Source: Klebsormidium nitens (Eukaryota; Streptophyta; Klebsormidiophyceae; Klebsormidiales; Klebsormidiaceae). Taken from it: 64,000 nt of DNA. Location: assembly GCA_000708835.1 (NCBI GenBank), contig DF237103.1:1-64000 (forward strand), read 5' to 3'. Positions within the stretch are counted from its first letter, which is position 1, and every line of letters begins with the position of its first letter. Below the pieces are notes generated by a model. That model did not search any database. It worked only from the letters and a program-made list of their open reading frames with translations, and was not told the DNA's origin. This document shows, piece by piece, positions 1-11,258 of the stretch. The position numbers were made by a program, and so were the translations under genes.

Positions 1-716
1 GGTCACCCATGTACTATATAATTATCATCTCTGTCTTTTTCGAACCCCATCATGATGCAGCCTTGGAGTCGGTTGATTCTCCATGTCTTTCGACTCAGTC
101 TCGATCAAATACGGCAAATACACGATTCGAGATGCCCTAGGGCCGCGATCGTTGATCAGCACCATGCAAGCGCACGAAAATAGCCAAAGGAATGCCGCGC
201 ATGCACAATACGGCACAAGCGAGTCCAGGTCTCCTTGAGCAAACCGAGTCGTCTTCGAGTCGGCTATAAACAAATTGAAGCATATACTCAGTAATGGGCC
301 ATGCTGCCCGCCTGGTGTGGCTGGACTCCTAGTGGACAACAAAGATGCACGTGATTTCGGTGTGGAGACTCTTTCTAAGATGCGGGCAACTTGTGCCTAG
401 CCCAATCCCTTCTGAACCTCAGCCGTTCGTTCTTGAACGGAAGATTCTGATGACAACCCGCATGTTCAACCTCAACCTGTTGCTTAATAGCCAAAATTTT
501 GAGTTGCCGCGCCGCGCCTCCAGCATTGCAACCCCTTCTCCGTTTGCCTTCAGAACTTGATTCGGAATGAGTAGAGCAACCTCTAGAACTTGCGCCGCTT
601 GGGGACACACTCGTCCCCTAGTGTCTCCGTAACCCCGTAGCACCAAATTCTCTTCTAAGTAATCACTGGTCAACGTTTTCGCACCCTTCTCTTTATGTGA
701 GTCAGGCCACGTGGCA
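1..716. other. Left flank, no gene supported
   Basis: This stretch lies downstream of the fucosyltransferase stop codon and probably carries its 3' untranslated region. Short open frames exist on both strands, but none has recognisable family motifs or splice-consistent continuation. A minus-strand frame at 25-342 has a hydrophobic stretch, but no homology I can recognise. Confidence 0.5.
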
Positions 717-3700
717 TTACTCGCCCTTGGTAAGGGGGTCCACGTGGCACTGCGTCTGTATGAAAAACTCGGGACTGAAGTCCGCACCGAACACCTTCTC
801 CAGCCACCGCGTGTGGGAGCAGCACGGGTCCGAGATCGCCGACCCGTAGTAACCGTCCTGGGTGATAACCCACGGATATAACCTGAAAAATGTAAGTTAA
901 AAATGGTTATTACTAAACCGTAACAACGGATATTTGTAAACCCGTAGTAACCGTCCTTGGTAATGACCCACGGCCGTAACCTATAGATTCGGAGGTCAGA
1001 AAGTTGGTTAATGGCGCGCACCCTGAGTAACCCGTCCTTGGGGATGACCCAATTCCGTATCCTGCAAAAGTCGGACGTCAAAATGTTGGTCAGCGCCAAC
1101 CCGTAGTACCTGTCCTCGGCGATGACATAAAGCTGTACACCTGAAAAGACGGACGTCAAAAGTTCGTTAATTCGGACCGGTAGTAACCCGGCCTTGGTAA
1201 TGACCCCAAGCTGTACGCTAAAATGATGGACGTCAAAGAAGTGGTCAATGTTGACCCCGAAGTAACCCGTCCAAGGTGCTGACGCACGGCTGCAATTCAA
1301 ATAGAGGGAGTACGTCAGCCAGTTGGAAATGCCCAATCGTAGCAGCCCGTCTTGAGTGATGACTGCCCACGTAAGATGAACCGGTCACCAGCTCAGTTCA
1401 CGAAGTCTGCGCGGCCGTCTGGCCTCAAAATTGAATCAGTATTTTGAGAGCCGTTTGTAACCACTTTTCAGGAATGGCAGGAAGGATAAAGTCCAGCCCC
1501 AATCCGGCGAAACAGATTCGCAGTCAATACTGCTTTTCAAACCGGGGTCAATGTCTATTTAAGCGCACATGCTCTTCCGAAGAAACACGTTTGACTCAGA
1601 ACCGGTCGCAAGCTCGTCTTATGATTGATCTAGACCCAGGTCCCGATTCAAAGCGAGCGAAGCTGGTCAACGTGGAATTGCTGATAAACCTTACCAAAAT
1701 AAAAACAAGCCGAGATAATAAACGCTGCTGCTTATAATACGAAAACACAAACCCAAAAAGGTACCCGCTCCGCACCCTTGCCCACCCTATTACCCACAAA
1801 CCAACCCTACCCGTCCCAGTGTGGTTACCCTAACAGCGTTGCAGCTTCTTCTCGGCACCGTGTGATCGGCTTTGTCCGTGCACACACGGTGCCAAGACCC
1901 TCACGAAACTGCCGTCCGAAATTGAGACCGTTGGATCCGTGACGCCGTCGGAGAAAGCGGGTGACGTCAGGCAAACCCCGACGCCCACTCTAAGTTCCAT
2001 GTTTACCGTTAGGGATTCGTAACTTACCATACTTCTCTAGAATAGTTATATTAGGCTCAAGTTTTAGTACGAAAGTAGCTGATACTAAAAAGAAAAACCC
2101 AAATCATCACCCGCTCCGCACCCGTACCCACCCTAACCCCCATACCAAGCCTACCCGTCCCAGTTACTGTAACTTCAGCTTACTATACCTTTTCTAGACA
2201 ACACTTCACTTACCCGCCGAGGGCGGCCGCTGTTGACCCAAACGACGAGCCCCGAGAAATAATCAGCTGATGCGTATGGCTCAGCAGAAAGAGCTCCGCG
2301 ACCCCAATCTTTAACCCCGGTAGGTTATCCCGGTTTAACCCCTCTTTCCCGCCGGAGTCGAATACGGCATCCTCTGGTTGCATCAGCAGCGCAATGGAGC
2401 TGCGTGGAATAGCAGATCATTTAGGAGAACGAATGGCGTCTTTACGTTGATGACTTTCAAGAAAGAAACGGCATCTTCTGGTTGCATCAACAGCGCAATG
2501 GAGCTGCAGGGAATAGCAAATCGTCTAGGAGTGCGAATGTCCGTCTTTAACCTTGTTGCTTTCATAAGAAAACACGGCATCTTCTGGCTACATCAAGAAT
2601 GCAATGGAGCGGCACAGGATTTTAGGTTGTTAAGAAGCGGCATGTCTGTCGTTAACGATACTGTGAAACCCTGATCGAGCAAGCTACGAGGAACATTCAC
2701 AACATCATCTCGACTTGATTCTCAGGATCTTGTAGCAGCTGAAAGAAAAGTGTGTCTACGAGGCCGCTGACTTGTGGGAAAAGTGCAACCTGGGAAGCGT
2801 TACTTAAGCCGACAGGGCCAAAGTCCTGACGTTATTCATCAAGGAAAATCGGCTGGACTTTCTTGTAACGGTTGCCTTCTAAGTGTATGCCAAAGCTCAG
2901 AGTAAGATGCAGATCCAGATTCTACTTGTTTCGCGCGTTCTTCCTCGAAAAGGATCTGTCCTCTGACTGACTCCGCTTTGCACGGTTCCCGCAGTTTGGG
3001 CGAGCTTTCGTCGGTTTCTTAAAGGTTTTGTACATTCAATGCGAGACGTGTAACTCACGTGTTCTCAAGGTGCTTAACCCACGCATTTCGGACCGCCACC
3101 GAGTCGGCTGCGAGGTAGATTGCCGTGTCGTTGTCCGCAACGCCCTCGCGAAGCTGCACGTGGCAACAGACAACGGGGTTTCAGGAACGTCACGTGTCGA
3201 GACATCGTATCGAAGGGCTTGATGAGCGATGTCTCCCAAAGAACAATCTCGTAAGGTACACAATATCGCCTTTTGAATCTTCTCCAGTGGAATCAAGGTT
3301 CCATCTCACTAAACTAAACAGACGTCCTGTCGATGGACTTCAAAAGCGACGTTAATTTCGCAAGAACCAGTTTTGTGACGCACGATGTTGCGCACAATCC
3401 GCATTTGTTTACCTGTGACAGAGAAATCAAGCATTCACCTCACCAAACCACACAGACGTCACGGTCGAAGGGCTTTATGAGCGGTGTCAAGTTTGCAACA
3501 AATGATTATGTATTGCACAATTTCGACACAGGTATGGCAGCAGATTACAGACTGACGCCTACCTGTAACACGCGGGCCAAGTCGAAATAGCTCCTGTCAG
3601 TGTAGGTGCCCGGTTCCTGCACAAAGCGGTTGCGGTGTTAACAGGAGGTCAAGCAGAAGCCGAATGGTCACGCCTTTCGGGTCCACTTCACTTGAACTGT

Positions 3701-5674
3701 TCCTGCGCTGTTCTTGCCCTATCTCCACCTTGAGGCGATTGCAGTAAGCCCGACCGGTTATTTAGAAGGAAGAGAGACTAAAGATCGTCTCTCCTGATTC
3801 ATCCAGAAATGGCCCATTGTACTGCTGAGCACATACTTCGGAAAAGAACAAAGTCACATATGTTGAGACTTTCTGAAGAGAAAATTAGTCACATGTGATA
3901 TGACCCAGAACAGCCGTTTCTCAAACATGTCCGATCCGCAGTGCAGACAAAGTGAGTTCGGATGCAGAAGGTGGGGAGAGAAACTCCCCTGCTTGCTGAC
4001 TCACCCAATGATCAACCTTTGTCTGCCGTATCTGTACCCCAATAGTGAGCTTCCGAAAGCGCGCGCGCGCGGCAGCAACTACGTCCTGAATTTCCAGAGT
4101 TGGATGCACTAGGAAGTGTGCTAGCGCATGGAAAATGTGCCCTGGGGTGAAGAGGGGCCGCAGCGAGGGGCCGTGGATTGGGCTGGCCAGCCATAGGTGG
4201 GCTGAAATGCAAAGGGCGAAGATTACATCGTTGGTTAATAATGACACCATGCTGACCAGTGGTGGGTTCAGTCCGTGATCCAAATCCTTCACTGAGTGGT
4301 AATCGCAGACAGGCTTCAGCCGTAGGTGGGCTAAAAGCAACGATCTGACTATTTCATCTTCTGGATTAGTCTGCTGCCAAGATCCTCCATATCTGTCAAT
4401 GTGGGACTGGCCAACCATAGGTGGGCTGAAAGCAAAGGGCAAAAAATATCCGACCTTTGGGGTATGCGCTGGTTATTCTTTGCATCATTTTGCGGCTGCG
4501 TTCCTCCATCACATTCCAATCCGAGACTGGCCAGCCATAGGTGGGCTGAGAGCAAAGGGCAAAGATCGGGTGACGGGGGCAATGCGCTGTTGATTCTTTG
4601 GATTGCCTTGTAACTAAGGGGAGCCACTGGCACAGGTTGTTGCTCCCCTTGGACTTGCTTCTGGAATCCGGACTGATTGATTGATACAGGATCACCACTT
4701 TCTTAAAACACAATATAAGATGTGTCTCAGAAGCTTACGACTTGGAAATCTACATACTGGCCACATTTCAAAACACCAATGTCAGACGGGGCCTCTCCTA
4801 TCAGAAGTTCACCACTTCAGTCTCAACAAGGTCTCGACTTTCTTAAAACCCCAACGCAAGCCGCCTTTCCTATCCACTCAGGTTTCCTGCAAGGTCCCCT
4901 CTTTTTGAATACTCCAATGGTAAGACGCTTCTCCTATCAGAAGCTCACCACTCACAAGTCTTACAGATTTGCCACATTCTCAAAACACTGGCACTCGACG
5001 CGTCTCCCAGCCGACTCACCTGACCAGTCGTACAAGCCGTCGCTCCAAACCCATTGCAACCCGTCCCACTTGGAAAGCCTCTCTCGGTGGTCCACCAAAA
5101 AGTTGATGTGACTTGCGTCGCCGGATTCAAACCTCTTTCCCTTCAGCGTCTCATTGACCGCAGGGTAATCCCTAACCAAGTTAGCAAAGTCCATCTCCAG
5201 GGGCTGGTCAAACATGCGCGACCATGAGATTTCGCAGTTCACTCCCCCGGCGCAGTCATTGTAATCAATCACAAGCGTCCGGTTTGAGAGGAGCGCAACC
5301 ATGAATGCGGTCACAATGCCGGGAATCTTGTTCCCGTGCCCTGTGTAATGGAACGGCTTGTACAGGAAGAACTTGTGCTCTCGGGGAGCCTCCAGGCTCG
5401 CACGGTGACGCGCCGCATACTCGTCCCAAGCTCTTTCCAGCTCCGGGCTTATATGCAACGTCTGTGACCGTCCTTGAGACCCCGTGACTCGGACCCCAAC
5501 GACCCCCCCATTGGCAGGCTCCTTTGCACACCCCCCCCAGAGTGGCCCCGTGACGATCTCGCTGTTGAGAAGGTTGAGCACCAACAGGGTGCACATTACG
5601 TACCAAGCGACGCTTGGCCGCCATGGCCCTAGCTTTGGGGAGGATGATCCCCCGGGCCCTCTTGTTGGGATCAT
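717..5674 (-). CDS. Putative Golgi fucosyltransferase, GT37-like (6 exons, 450 aa)
   Basis: Exons on the minus strand are 5020-5674, 4005-4201, 3563-3616, 3059-3153, 2214-2399 and 717-882; phases join cleanly to 450 residues plus stop. The protein should be a type II Golgi membrane enzyme moving fucose from GDP-fucose to a cell-wall or glycoprotein glycan. Evidence: a short basic N-terminus, one membrane segment at about residues 21-37, a conserved donor-fold start (KFFLYKPFHYTGHGNKIPG), the fucosyltransferase motif GVQIR at 273-277, a YLAADS strand at about 314-319, and a terminal block with SRGSSFGSTAAALGG followed by YPWVI, which matches the STFG...GG...PW.L region of plant FUT proteins. 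The length is slightly short for GT37 (usually about 500-560). The exact acceptor substrate cannot be inferred. Exon 2 ends at TGG|GTGAGT in preference to a weaker upstream GT. Three of its exons have exon-edge echoes in the adjoining introns. Confidence 0.85.
890..1390 (-). repeat. Exon-edge echo array: acceptor edge of fucosyltransferase exon 6, about 6 copies
   Basis: Just upstream (gene sense) of the real exon 6 acceptor (exon starts at 882) the intron holds about six degenerate copies of the junction, at roughly 940-993, 1023-1075, 1099-1155, 1176-1232, 1253-1305 and 1333-1385, so the period is about 77-83 bp. Each contains a version of the coding stretch for PWVITxDGYYG. Several keep a TTCAG- or TGCAG-like acceptor with intron sequence before it. 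Divergence between copies is high, so the array is not recent. Confidence 0.85.
1391..2213 (-). other. Fucosyltransferase intron 5, remainder; C-rich duplicate pair
   Basis: This is intronic. It contains two related C-rich segments, at about 1742-1825 and 2092-2165, sharing CCCGCTCCGCACCC and CCTACCCGTCCCAGT, with about 350 bp between them. No exon with matching phase is visible. Confidence 0.6.
2466..2628 (-). repeat. Exon-edge echoes: acceptor edge of fucosyltransferase exon 5, 2 copies
   Basis: The first 40 or so nucleotides of exon 5 (real start 2399) plus its acceptor are repeated twice in the upstream intron. The shared core GCAATGGAG occurs at 2391 (real), 2495 and 2601, spacings of 104 and 106 bp. 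The middle copy keeps a CTGCAG acceptor. The outer copy reads GTGCCG at that place and has lost the AG. Confidence 0.88.
3190..3550 (-). repeat. Degenerate intronic repeats in fucosyltransferase intron 3
   Basis: Three diverged units of about 145-150 bp share an AGCCCTTCGA...GACGTCTG-like block and an ATTGTGC block. They sit between exon 3 (3563-3616) and exon 4 (3059-3153). Unlike the other arrays, I could not align them confidently to either exon edge, so I list them as plain intronic repeats. Confidence 0.55.
4318..4568 (-). repeat. Exon-edge echoes: acceptor edge of fucosyltransferase exon 2, 3 copies
   Basis: The plus-strand core AGGTGGGCT marks the exon 2 acceptor edge at 4195 (real) and recurs at 4324, 4419 and 4539. 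The two outer copies match over about 40 nt, including a CTTTGCTTTCAG or CTTTGCTCTCAG acceptor followed by the start of exon 2. The copy at 4324 has lost the acceptor G. Confidence 0.88.
4720..5013 (-). repeat. Tandem intronic repeats at the 5' end of fucosyltransferase intron 1
   Basis: About four diverged units of 70-90 bp share a TATCAGAAG(T/C)TCACCACT block and a TTCTCAAAACAC / TTTCTTAAAAC block. They begin immediately after the exon 1 donor (exon ends 5020). They appear to carry intron sequence only, not exon sequence. Confidence 0.65.
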
Positions 5675-6859
5675 GGAAGCAACTCAGGAGGGGCGGCGGG
5701 GCAGCATTGCGGTGCTCGCACCACTTGGACTCAGAACCACCATGCCGCAGCTGCTGCAAGTCTTGCCTTTCTGCCTTTGACTTTTCTTGCAGGTGTCTAG
5801 CTCCACGTCTGACCTGCTATGCATGCTTTCGGGCGCCATCCAGCTGCTGATGTGCGCAGGTTTGCTTTTCGTCTCTGACTGTTGGCCCGGCTTGCTTATA
5901 GAGCCTGGAGGTACCTCTACATTTGCGGCTCTGAATAGGAGACTGTGGGAGGTGGTGCATTATGTAGGTACCTTTTCATTCACTGCTTTCTTTCAACTTT
6001 GACCAGCTCGGGCGCTTTTGCACTATGATTGGCAGAGCCAGGAAGCAGTGGTGCAAGTTGCAACCGTGCAGTGCGCCCAGGGCCGAAGTGGACTCATGCA
6101 AATTGCGCAGACCGGTTTTAACGGGCCCGGTTCGGCCCGTCGAAAGGCGACTCCAGTTGTTCGAGGGGTGAGCTCGCAACTCTCGTTTCCGACGGCTTGA
6201 GGTCCGATGCTCCTGAACCCCTGCATGCACGTGCCTGTCCGGACCTCACTACTAACTAGCTTGCGTCAGGATCGCGCGGCCGGCCGCCGCTCGGCTTGTA
6301 ATGGACGGTCACGGTTTCTTAAGTCACTTCCGTCGGAGTTCAAGTTCTGTCCGACGATACCGGCGCGGCGCGCCTAAGGAATCATTGATTGTGATGCCGA
6401 TGGTCAAACAGTATGTGTAGTCAAGCCCATATTCTGAATAGTATTGCTCATAACACGTATACTTGTGTGATGCATACGTTTGCAGGCAAACGGCCGCATA
6501 TAGTATGTGTAAAGCTTCATTATGCAACGATATGTGCACCACGATGCAACAGACTTTGCGTGCCGCGACGTGAACTCAGGTGGTGCTCAGTGTGATAGCG
6601 AGTGACGCAGCACGACATGGCCATGGGCAGAATCGAATGCGCAGAGTACTTTATGCCAGGAAACATCCGATCATACTAGTTTTTTGGCAACTTCGCATTT
6701 GTACAAGATCACAAGGACCGGAGCTCCGACCAAATGATGTCTCTGCGACCAGAATTCGATGTATGCGCTTGCACTTGGACAGCGGGTCCGAACATCTGTC
6801 CAAGAAAACGTCACCGCAAATTTCCGAGCTTGTCCACCGCAGCCATGCTCGCCACCGCC
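5675..6859. other. Intergenic: fucosyltransferase promoter side and BUD13 3' side
   Basis: Both neighbours are on the minus strand, so this 1.2 kb should hold the fucosyltransferase 5' region and the BUD13 3' untranslated region. No coding exon or strong structural element was seen. Confidence 0.5.
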
Positions 6860-9800
6860 CTACATATCAGCAACGGACCACAAGTACGCCTCGTTCGCCC
6901 TCGCCTGCTTCGCATTGCTTGCTTTCACCAACTCCTTTTCGAACCCAGTGCTCCGATCCACCCCGTCCCAGTGCCGGCCAGGCCGGATGCCGAACCGGTT
7001 GTACGGCGGGGCTAACCCCCGCTTTAACCAGCTGTGGGGAGGGATGTCCTGGGGCACGATGAAGCCCTGCGCTTTTAGGTCGTCCATGTCTAGTTGGCCG
7101 ACAAGGTCCGCTTCAGACGGCCCTTTGTTCTTGACGAGATGCGCCATCGGGTCCCCCCACCGGGAGCGGCTCTTGAGCATGTTGTCGAGATCTTTGTCGT
7201 CCCTGTGTGAAGGAAGAAACGACGTCAACAAATTTGGTGGATGGCCTGAGTTGCAGTCAAATGCTATCCGAGTTCCAATCACGTTCTGTAATGAACCTGT
7301 AACTCCAATCCGGAGACCTAGGAAAAAAAAACATTGAAGTCTGAAATCTTCGACGCAGACTGTTAGGTAACAAAGATACAAAGGTGACATGCTGAAGGAC
7401 TGTGCGAGGTGGGGTCAAGCTAAACGCAGGGAGACTCGCCCAAATGATGAGGGGTGTGCTTCGAGAAAAGTCAATCCAGAGTACTGCAGCAAGATGTCAC
7501 ATTGCGAAGCCGGCTCGGGCCGCTCAAAAGAAGCGGACGCCCATTTTGTCGTCGATAAGACAAAGCTGTCGGCGAATTCGCGTCAAGCGCTTTGGTAACA
7601 AACCAGAACTGCCGAACGACGTTCTGGTTTGAAGAGCGTCAAAACTCCCCTTCGCCTGTCCAACCAAGACAGGACGCAGGCATCCAAGCGTGTGCTCTGT
7701 CATTTGAAAAACGTGCCTTCTGCCTAAATTCCTAGCGCAACAACCAACAACCAAGGCGATCCTCAACAAAAGCTTTCTCGTACCGGTGACAATGAAGACA
7801 CCTCACGGCCAGAGACAGCCAGCACTGAAACAAACAGCGCGCCACCTCTCTTTGTTCTGGTCGCGACGTTTTGTTTCAGCCCACTATCAAGCTCTCAAAG
7901 CGCATCCAGAGCAATCAATCAGCCAGAAACAAGCAGACAAAGGAACGGAACGAACTCCGGAGCAAGCTGCAGGATCGGTCCGTGAGAAGCGGTATCGCGG
8001 TCTTCAAAAGCCTTTGTCAAAACGGCCAGGCGAATTTATGCAACTAACGCAAACCTGTCTGGATTCAGAAGCAACTCAAACGAGCGGTGTAGGGGGCGCA
8101 CGTTTGTTTCAGATAAAACCTATCACAGTCTGCCTGGCAACTGGCCTGTGCTCTTTTTGGTACGTCGTTTGTCCAGGTATTGTGATACCGTCAACCGTGC
8201 CGAAGACAGCTACCATGCACCGTGCTCGAAACATTCTCGCGGTCTCAAACGATGCCAAGACATCTTCCAGTGTAACGCCCCAAAGGATCCAATTTTGGCA
8301 AGAGGTTGGAGAATCAGAAGCAACCGGAACCTGACGCCTTACCTCGTCCTTGCAAACGGCTTGTTCCGCATATCGTCCAGCTCCCGCGCCTTGTCCTCCG
8401 CCGCCCGTTTCTGCGCCATGCCCTTTCCCCACTCGGGCGGGGGCTCCTCCTTCCGTTTCTTCGCCTCGGCTTCCGCCTGCGCTTTCAGCTCTTCTGCGGT
8501 GACCCGCCGCCCCGTCTTGTCTCGGTACACCGTCCCCGCGCCGCGCCCCGTCACCGCCGCGTCGAGCGCCGAGAATTTCTTCGCGTCTTGCGCTCGTTTC
8601 GCCTCAATCTCTCTCTGCAGATCTTTCCCCGTCCGTAGCCCCGCAAGCGTTCCGTCCGTCATCCTCGCCGGTTTTTCGCCCCCTGAAGGATTGCTAGCGT
8701 TCCTTGGAGGAGGCCCCTCAGGGGAGTCGTGGCGCGCTTTCCGGCGCGGGGGAGACAGATCCGGAGAGTCATGGTGTCGCTTCCTAGGAGGCGAGAGGTC
8801 CTGCTGATGTGGTGAGGGGGCGTGCCGGGCTCTGCGCGGGGGCGAGAGGTCGGGAGAATCCTGCCGTCGTCTTCTTGGTGGGGACGAATCAGGCGAAGCT
8901 TGTCTGGCTTTTCTAGGGGGGGACAGATCTGGGGCGACATCACGCCTGCTCTTCCTAGGGGGCGACAGGTCTGGCGAATCATGCCTGGCTTTTCTAGGGG
9001 GCGATAGATCAGGTGACGCTGGTCTTCCTTTCCGGGGGGGTGATAGGTCTGGGGAGCCACGTCGCGCTTTTCTTGAGGGCGAAAGATCAGGCGAGTCATG
9101 CCTCGCCTTCCGAGGTGGTGACAAATCAGGTGCGTTTTGCCGTGCCCTTCTAGGAGGCGACAGATCAGGAGAATCATGCCGCGCTCTACTGGGGGGTGAC
9201 ACGTCGGGCGAGTCGTGTCGAGCAGTCCGAGGTGGCGACAAATCAGGCGAATCGTTCCGCCTCTTCCGAGGGGGGGAGATGTCGGGAGAGCCATTACGCG
9301 CCTCCAAGTCCCTTCTTGCAGAAGTGTCTGCTGTGCCAACCTCCGTCCAGTTGCTTCCCTGCTTGGCTTGCATCTCCCGCAGCATGTCGAGCCTCAGCTT
9401 CATGCGGGTGTCGGCGTCCGCGACCACTTCAGGCGCTTCCTCAACTTCTGCAACAAATTAACAGAGACACATGGTCAATTCTAATGACTGATTTGCAAGC
9501 AAAAACCTGAAAGACAGAGCGACACCACTGTATTGCTAAGGGCCTAAAAGCTGAGAGCAAAGTATGAACCAGCGGAAACCGCTGAATTCAGCTCGTAGAG
9601 CGGACATGAAACCATGGAAAGCATCGAAATGGAAAGAAGCTGCACCGAAAGTGTGCACCTGTAATTGTTCACAGGAAAGTGGAATACAATGCGACACTTC
9701 GAATTTGACAGCAAATATACGATCATAAAAGCAACTAACAGCTCCAAGAACTGGATGAGCCAGTTGCATCCAAGCAGCTTCAGAGAATCCAACGAAAGTG

Positions 9801-10305
9801 AACAGTACAACATGCTGGGAAAACAAGGCTCTGGCTGCGAAAGCAGAGCAACACAAGAAGGTCCAGCACATGAATAAATAAAATTGAAGTTAATCTGATC
9901 TTTTGACCACTACAAGACAGACTGAATGATTATTTCTGTCCAAATTGGCTACCTATTTTAGGAATACTCCAAAAGATAGCGCTGTGGATGCTCAGAAATC
10001 CCCCCGTCAGTTTCTTAGTTGCATTCCTGGATAGAAATGGCGGCGCCAACAAACACTTGGTGCCGCTACGCTTTACAATCAAGGTCCAATATAAATAAGA
10101 ACTTACCTTCCTCCTCCTCGACAGGCTCTTCAATATTCTTTTGCCACGGCGCGTCCTCGTCATGAATGATAATCCCAGGCACCAGCTTTCTAACAGGTAC
10201 TGCTTCTTCTTTCCCCTTTTTTCGTTTCTTCTTCTTCTTTTTGTCCTCCTGGTCTCCTGCCCCACCCTCTGTGTACCGTTTTAAGTATTCCTGCAAGGAC
10301 GCCAT
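6860..10305 (-). CDS. BUD13: BUD13 homolog, RES-complex splicing factor (3 exons, 548 aa)
   Basis: Exons on the minus strand are 10107-10305, 8343-9447 and 6860-7202, giving 548 residues. BUD13 is a subunit of the nuclear RES (retention and splicing) complex on the activated spliceosome. Visible hallmarks: the N-terminus MASLQEYLKRYT; a lysine-rich segment; about 15 tandem 13-residue repeats of the HDSPDLSPPRRAR type; the block TVYRDKTGRR at about 372; EWGKGMAQKR; RDDKDLDNMLK spanning exons 2 and 3; GDPMAHL; and the C-terminal signature RFGIRPGRHWDGVDRSTGFE ending in EAYLWSVADM. All are characteristic of BUD13 C-terminal domains. It shares a 953-bp divergent upstream region with DXS. Its introns show no exon-edge echoes. 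Confidence 0.96.
7600..7630. repeat. Perfect 10-bp inverted repeat in BUD13 intron 2
   Basis: AAACCAGAAC at 7600-7609 pairs with GTTCTGGTTT at 7621-7630 across an 11-nt loop. There is no U-tract, so I do not call it a terminator. It is simply a stable intronic hairpin. Confidence 0.75.
8690..9298 (-). repeat. Coding tandem repeat in BUD13, about 15 x 39 nt
   Basis: In-frame units encode variants of HDSPDLSPPRRAR. The S-P, R-R and K-A-R positions are variable but the length stays near 13 residues. Serine-proline/arginine repeats of this type are known in BUD13 proteins and are probably disordered and phosphorylated. Confidence 0.9.
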
Positions 10306-11258
10306 GACCTCCTCTCTCCAATTTGCTCGGCACCTTGATGCAAGGTCCCGCTACCCGAATGGCAAACCTACTGACCCTGTCGCCTGTATCCTGCAGCCTG
10401 CAGCAGTGCAGGCTGCAACAGCAGGGCAGCAGCACCAATCCTCCCTTCCAGAATGCCTTGCTGCCTAAGAACTAGTTTGAGCTGTTTTGGAGGCTTCTCC
10501 AACGACTACGGTAGGTTAATTCAAGTTGCACGCAAACCGACGGTCGTCGTTATCGTGCCAAACCGGATGGTCCGACTGGTCACGTTTGGTAGGACATGAT
10601 TGCGTGCTCATATATCTGTTCAGCTTCACATATCCTCTGCGTGGCGGCTTCTTGACGGTCCACGCTCAAATCGTACGGTTTTGGGCTGCATACTGCTACA
10701 GACACCTTTTCCCTCCACTCAGAATATGAGCAATAAAAAGCTCCAAATGAGACTGGGAACGGTAACATCACTGATCAGACACTTTTCCGATCCACGTGGA
10801 TCCTGCTTTTACACTTTTCACCAGATAATGGCTGGTTTCTGATTGGTCGAAGAGAGTACTGACGTAGGCAGTCTTCTCAAGTTCTCCTCACTCAGGCTGA
10901 GTCTGGCGCCCAGTCTGCACCTCATCAGCTGAGGATTTGCAGAAGGGTGGGCGTTCACTGTCCAGAGCTTCGTAGCCTTAGTAAAGAACATTTGGGGAGC
11001 GCATTGATTGTCCGTTATTTCAGCTTTTGCAGCTGCTAAGCTCCTGTGAAGCTGCGTAAGCGAGCGCGGGGACTGTAGACTGCCTGCACCAAAGGGTGGA
11101 GATTTTGAAGGAAACAGATAGTGCTATTGCTGGAAGAAAACTGGCAGGGGCGTCGCCGCGCAAGAGTGTAATTGAGGCGTAGAATGTGTAAAACCTGCCC
11201 AAGGGCCAAGTGACGCCTGGCAAACAATCTTTGCTCCTGAGGTGCTTCAGAAAGAGTC
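10306..11258. promoter_or_regulatory. Shared divergent upstream region of BUD13 and DXS
   Basis: The two start codons are head-to-head, 953 bp apart. At 10789-10802 there is a perfect 14-bp palindrome, GATCCACGTGGATC, with a G-box core CACGTG at 10793-10798. An inverted CCAAT (ATTGG) lies at 10842-10846. At 10393-10416 GCAGCCTGCA and TGCAGGCTGC form a hairpin with a 4-nt loop. G-boxes bind bZIP and bHLH factors and are common in light-regulated plastid isoprenoid genes. Use here is inferred. Confidence 0.5.

Noticed and set aside
419-1336. 305-codon minus-strand frame
   Set aside because: It spans the fucosyltransferase exon 6 region in the wrong frame plus its echo array. The repeated VITKDGYYG translation comes from exon-edge echoes, not a separate repeat protein.
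890-1390. CRISPR-like regular spacing in the 80-bp array
   Set aside because: Repeats are degenerate, intronic, in a eukaryotic gene and derived from an exon edge; spacers are not unique sequences between identical repeats.
7600-7630. Rho-independent-like terminator hairpin
   Set aside because: It lies in a BUD13 intron of a eukaryotic gene, with no U-tract; bacterial termination is not relevant.
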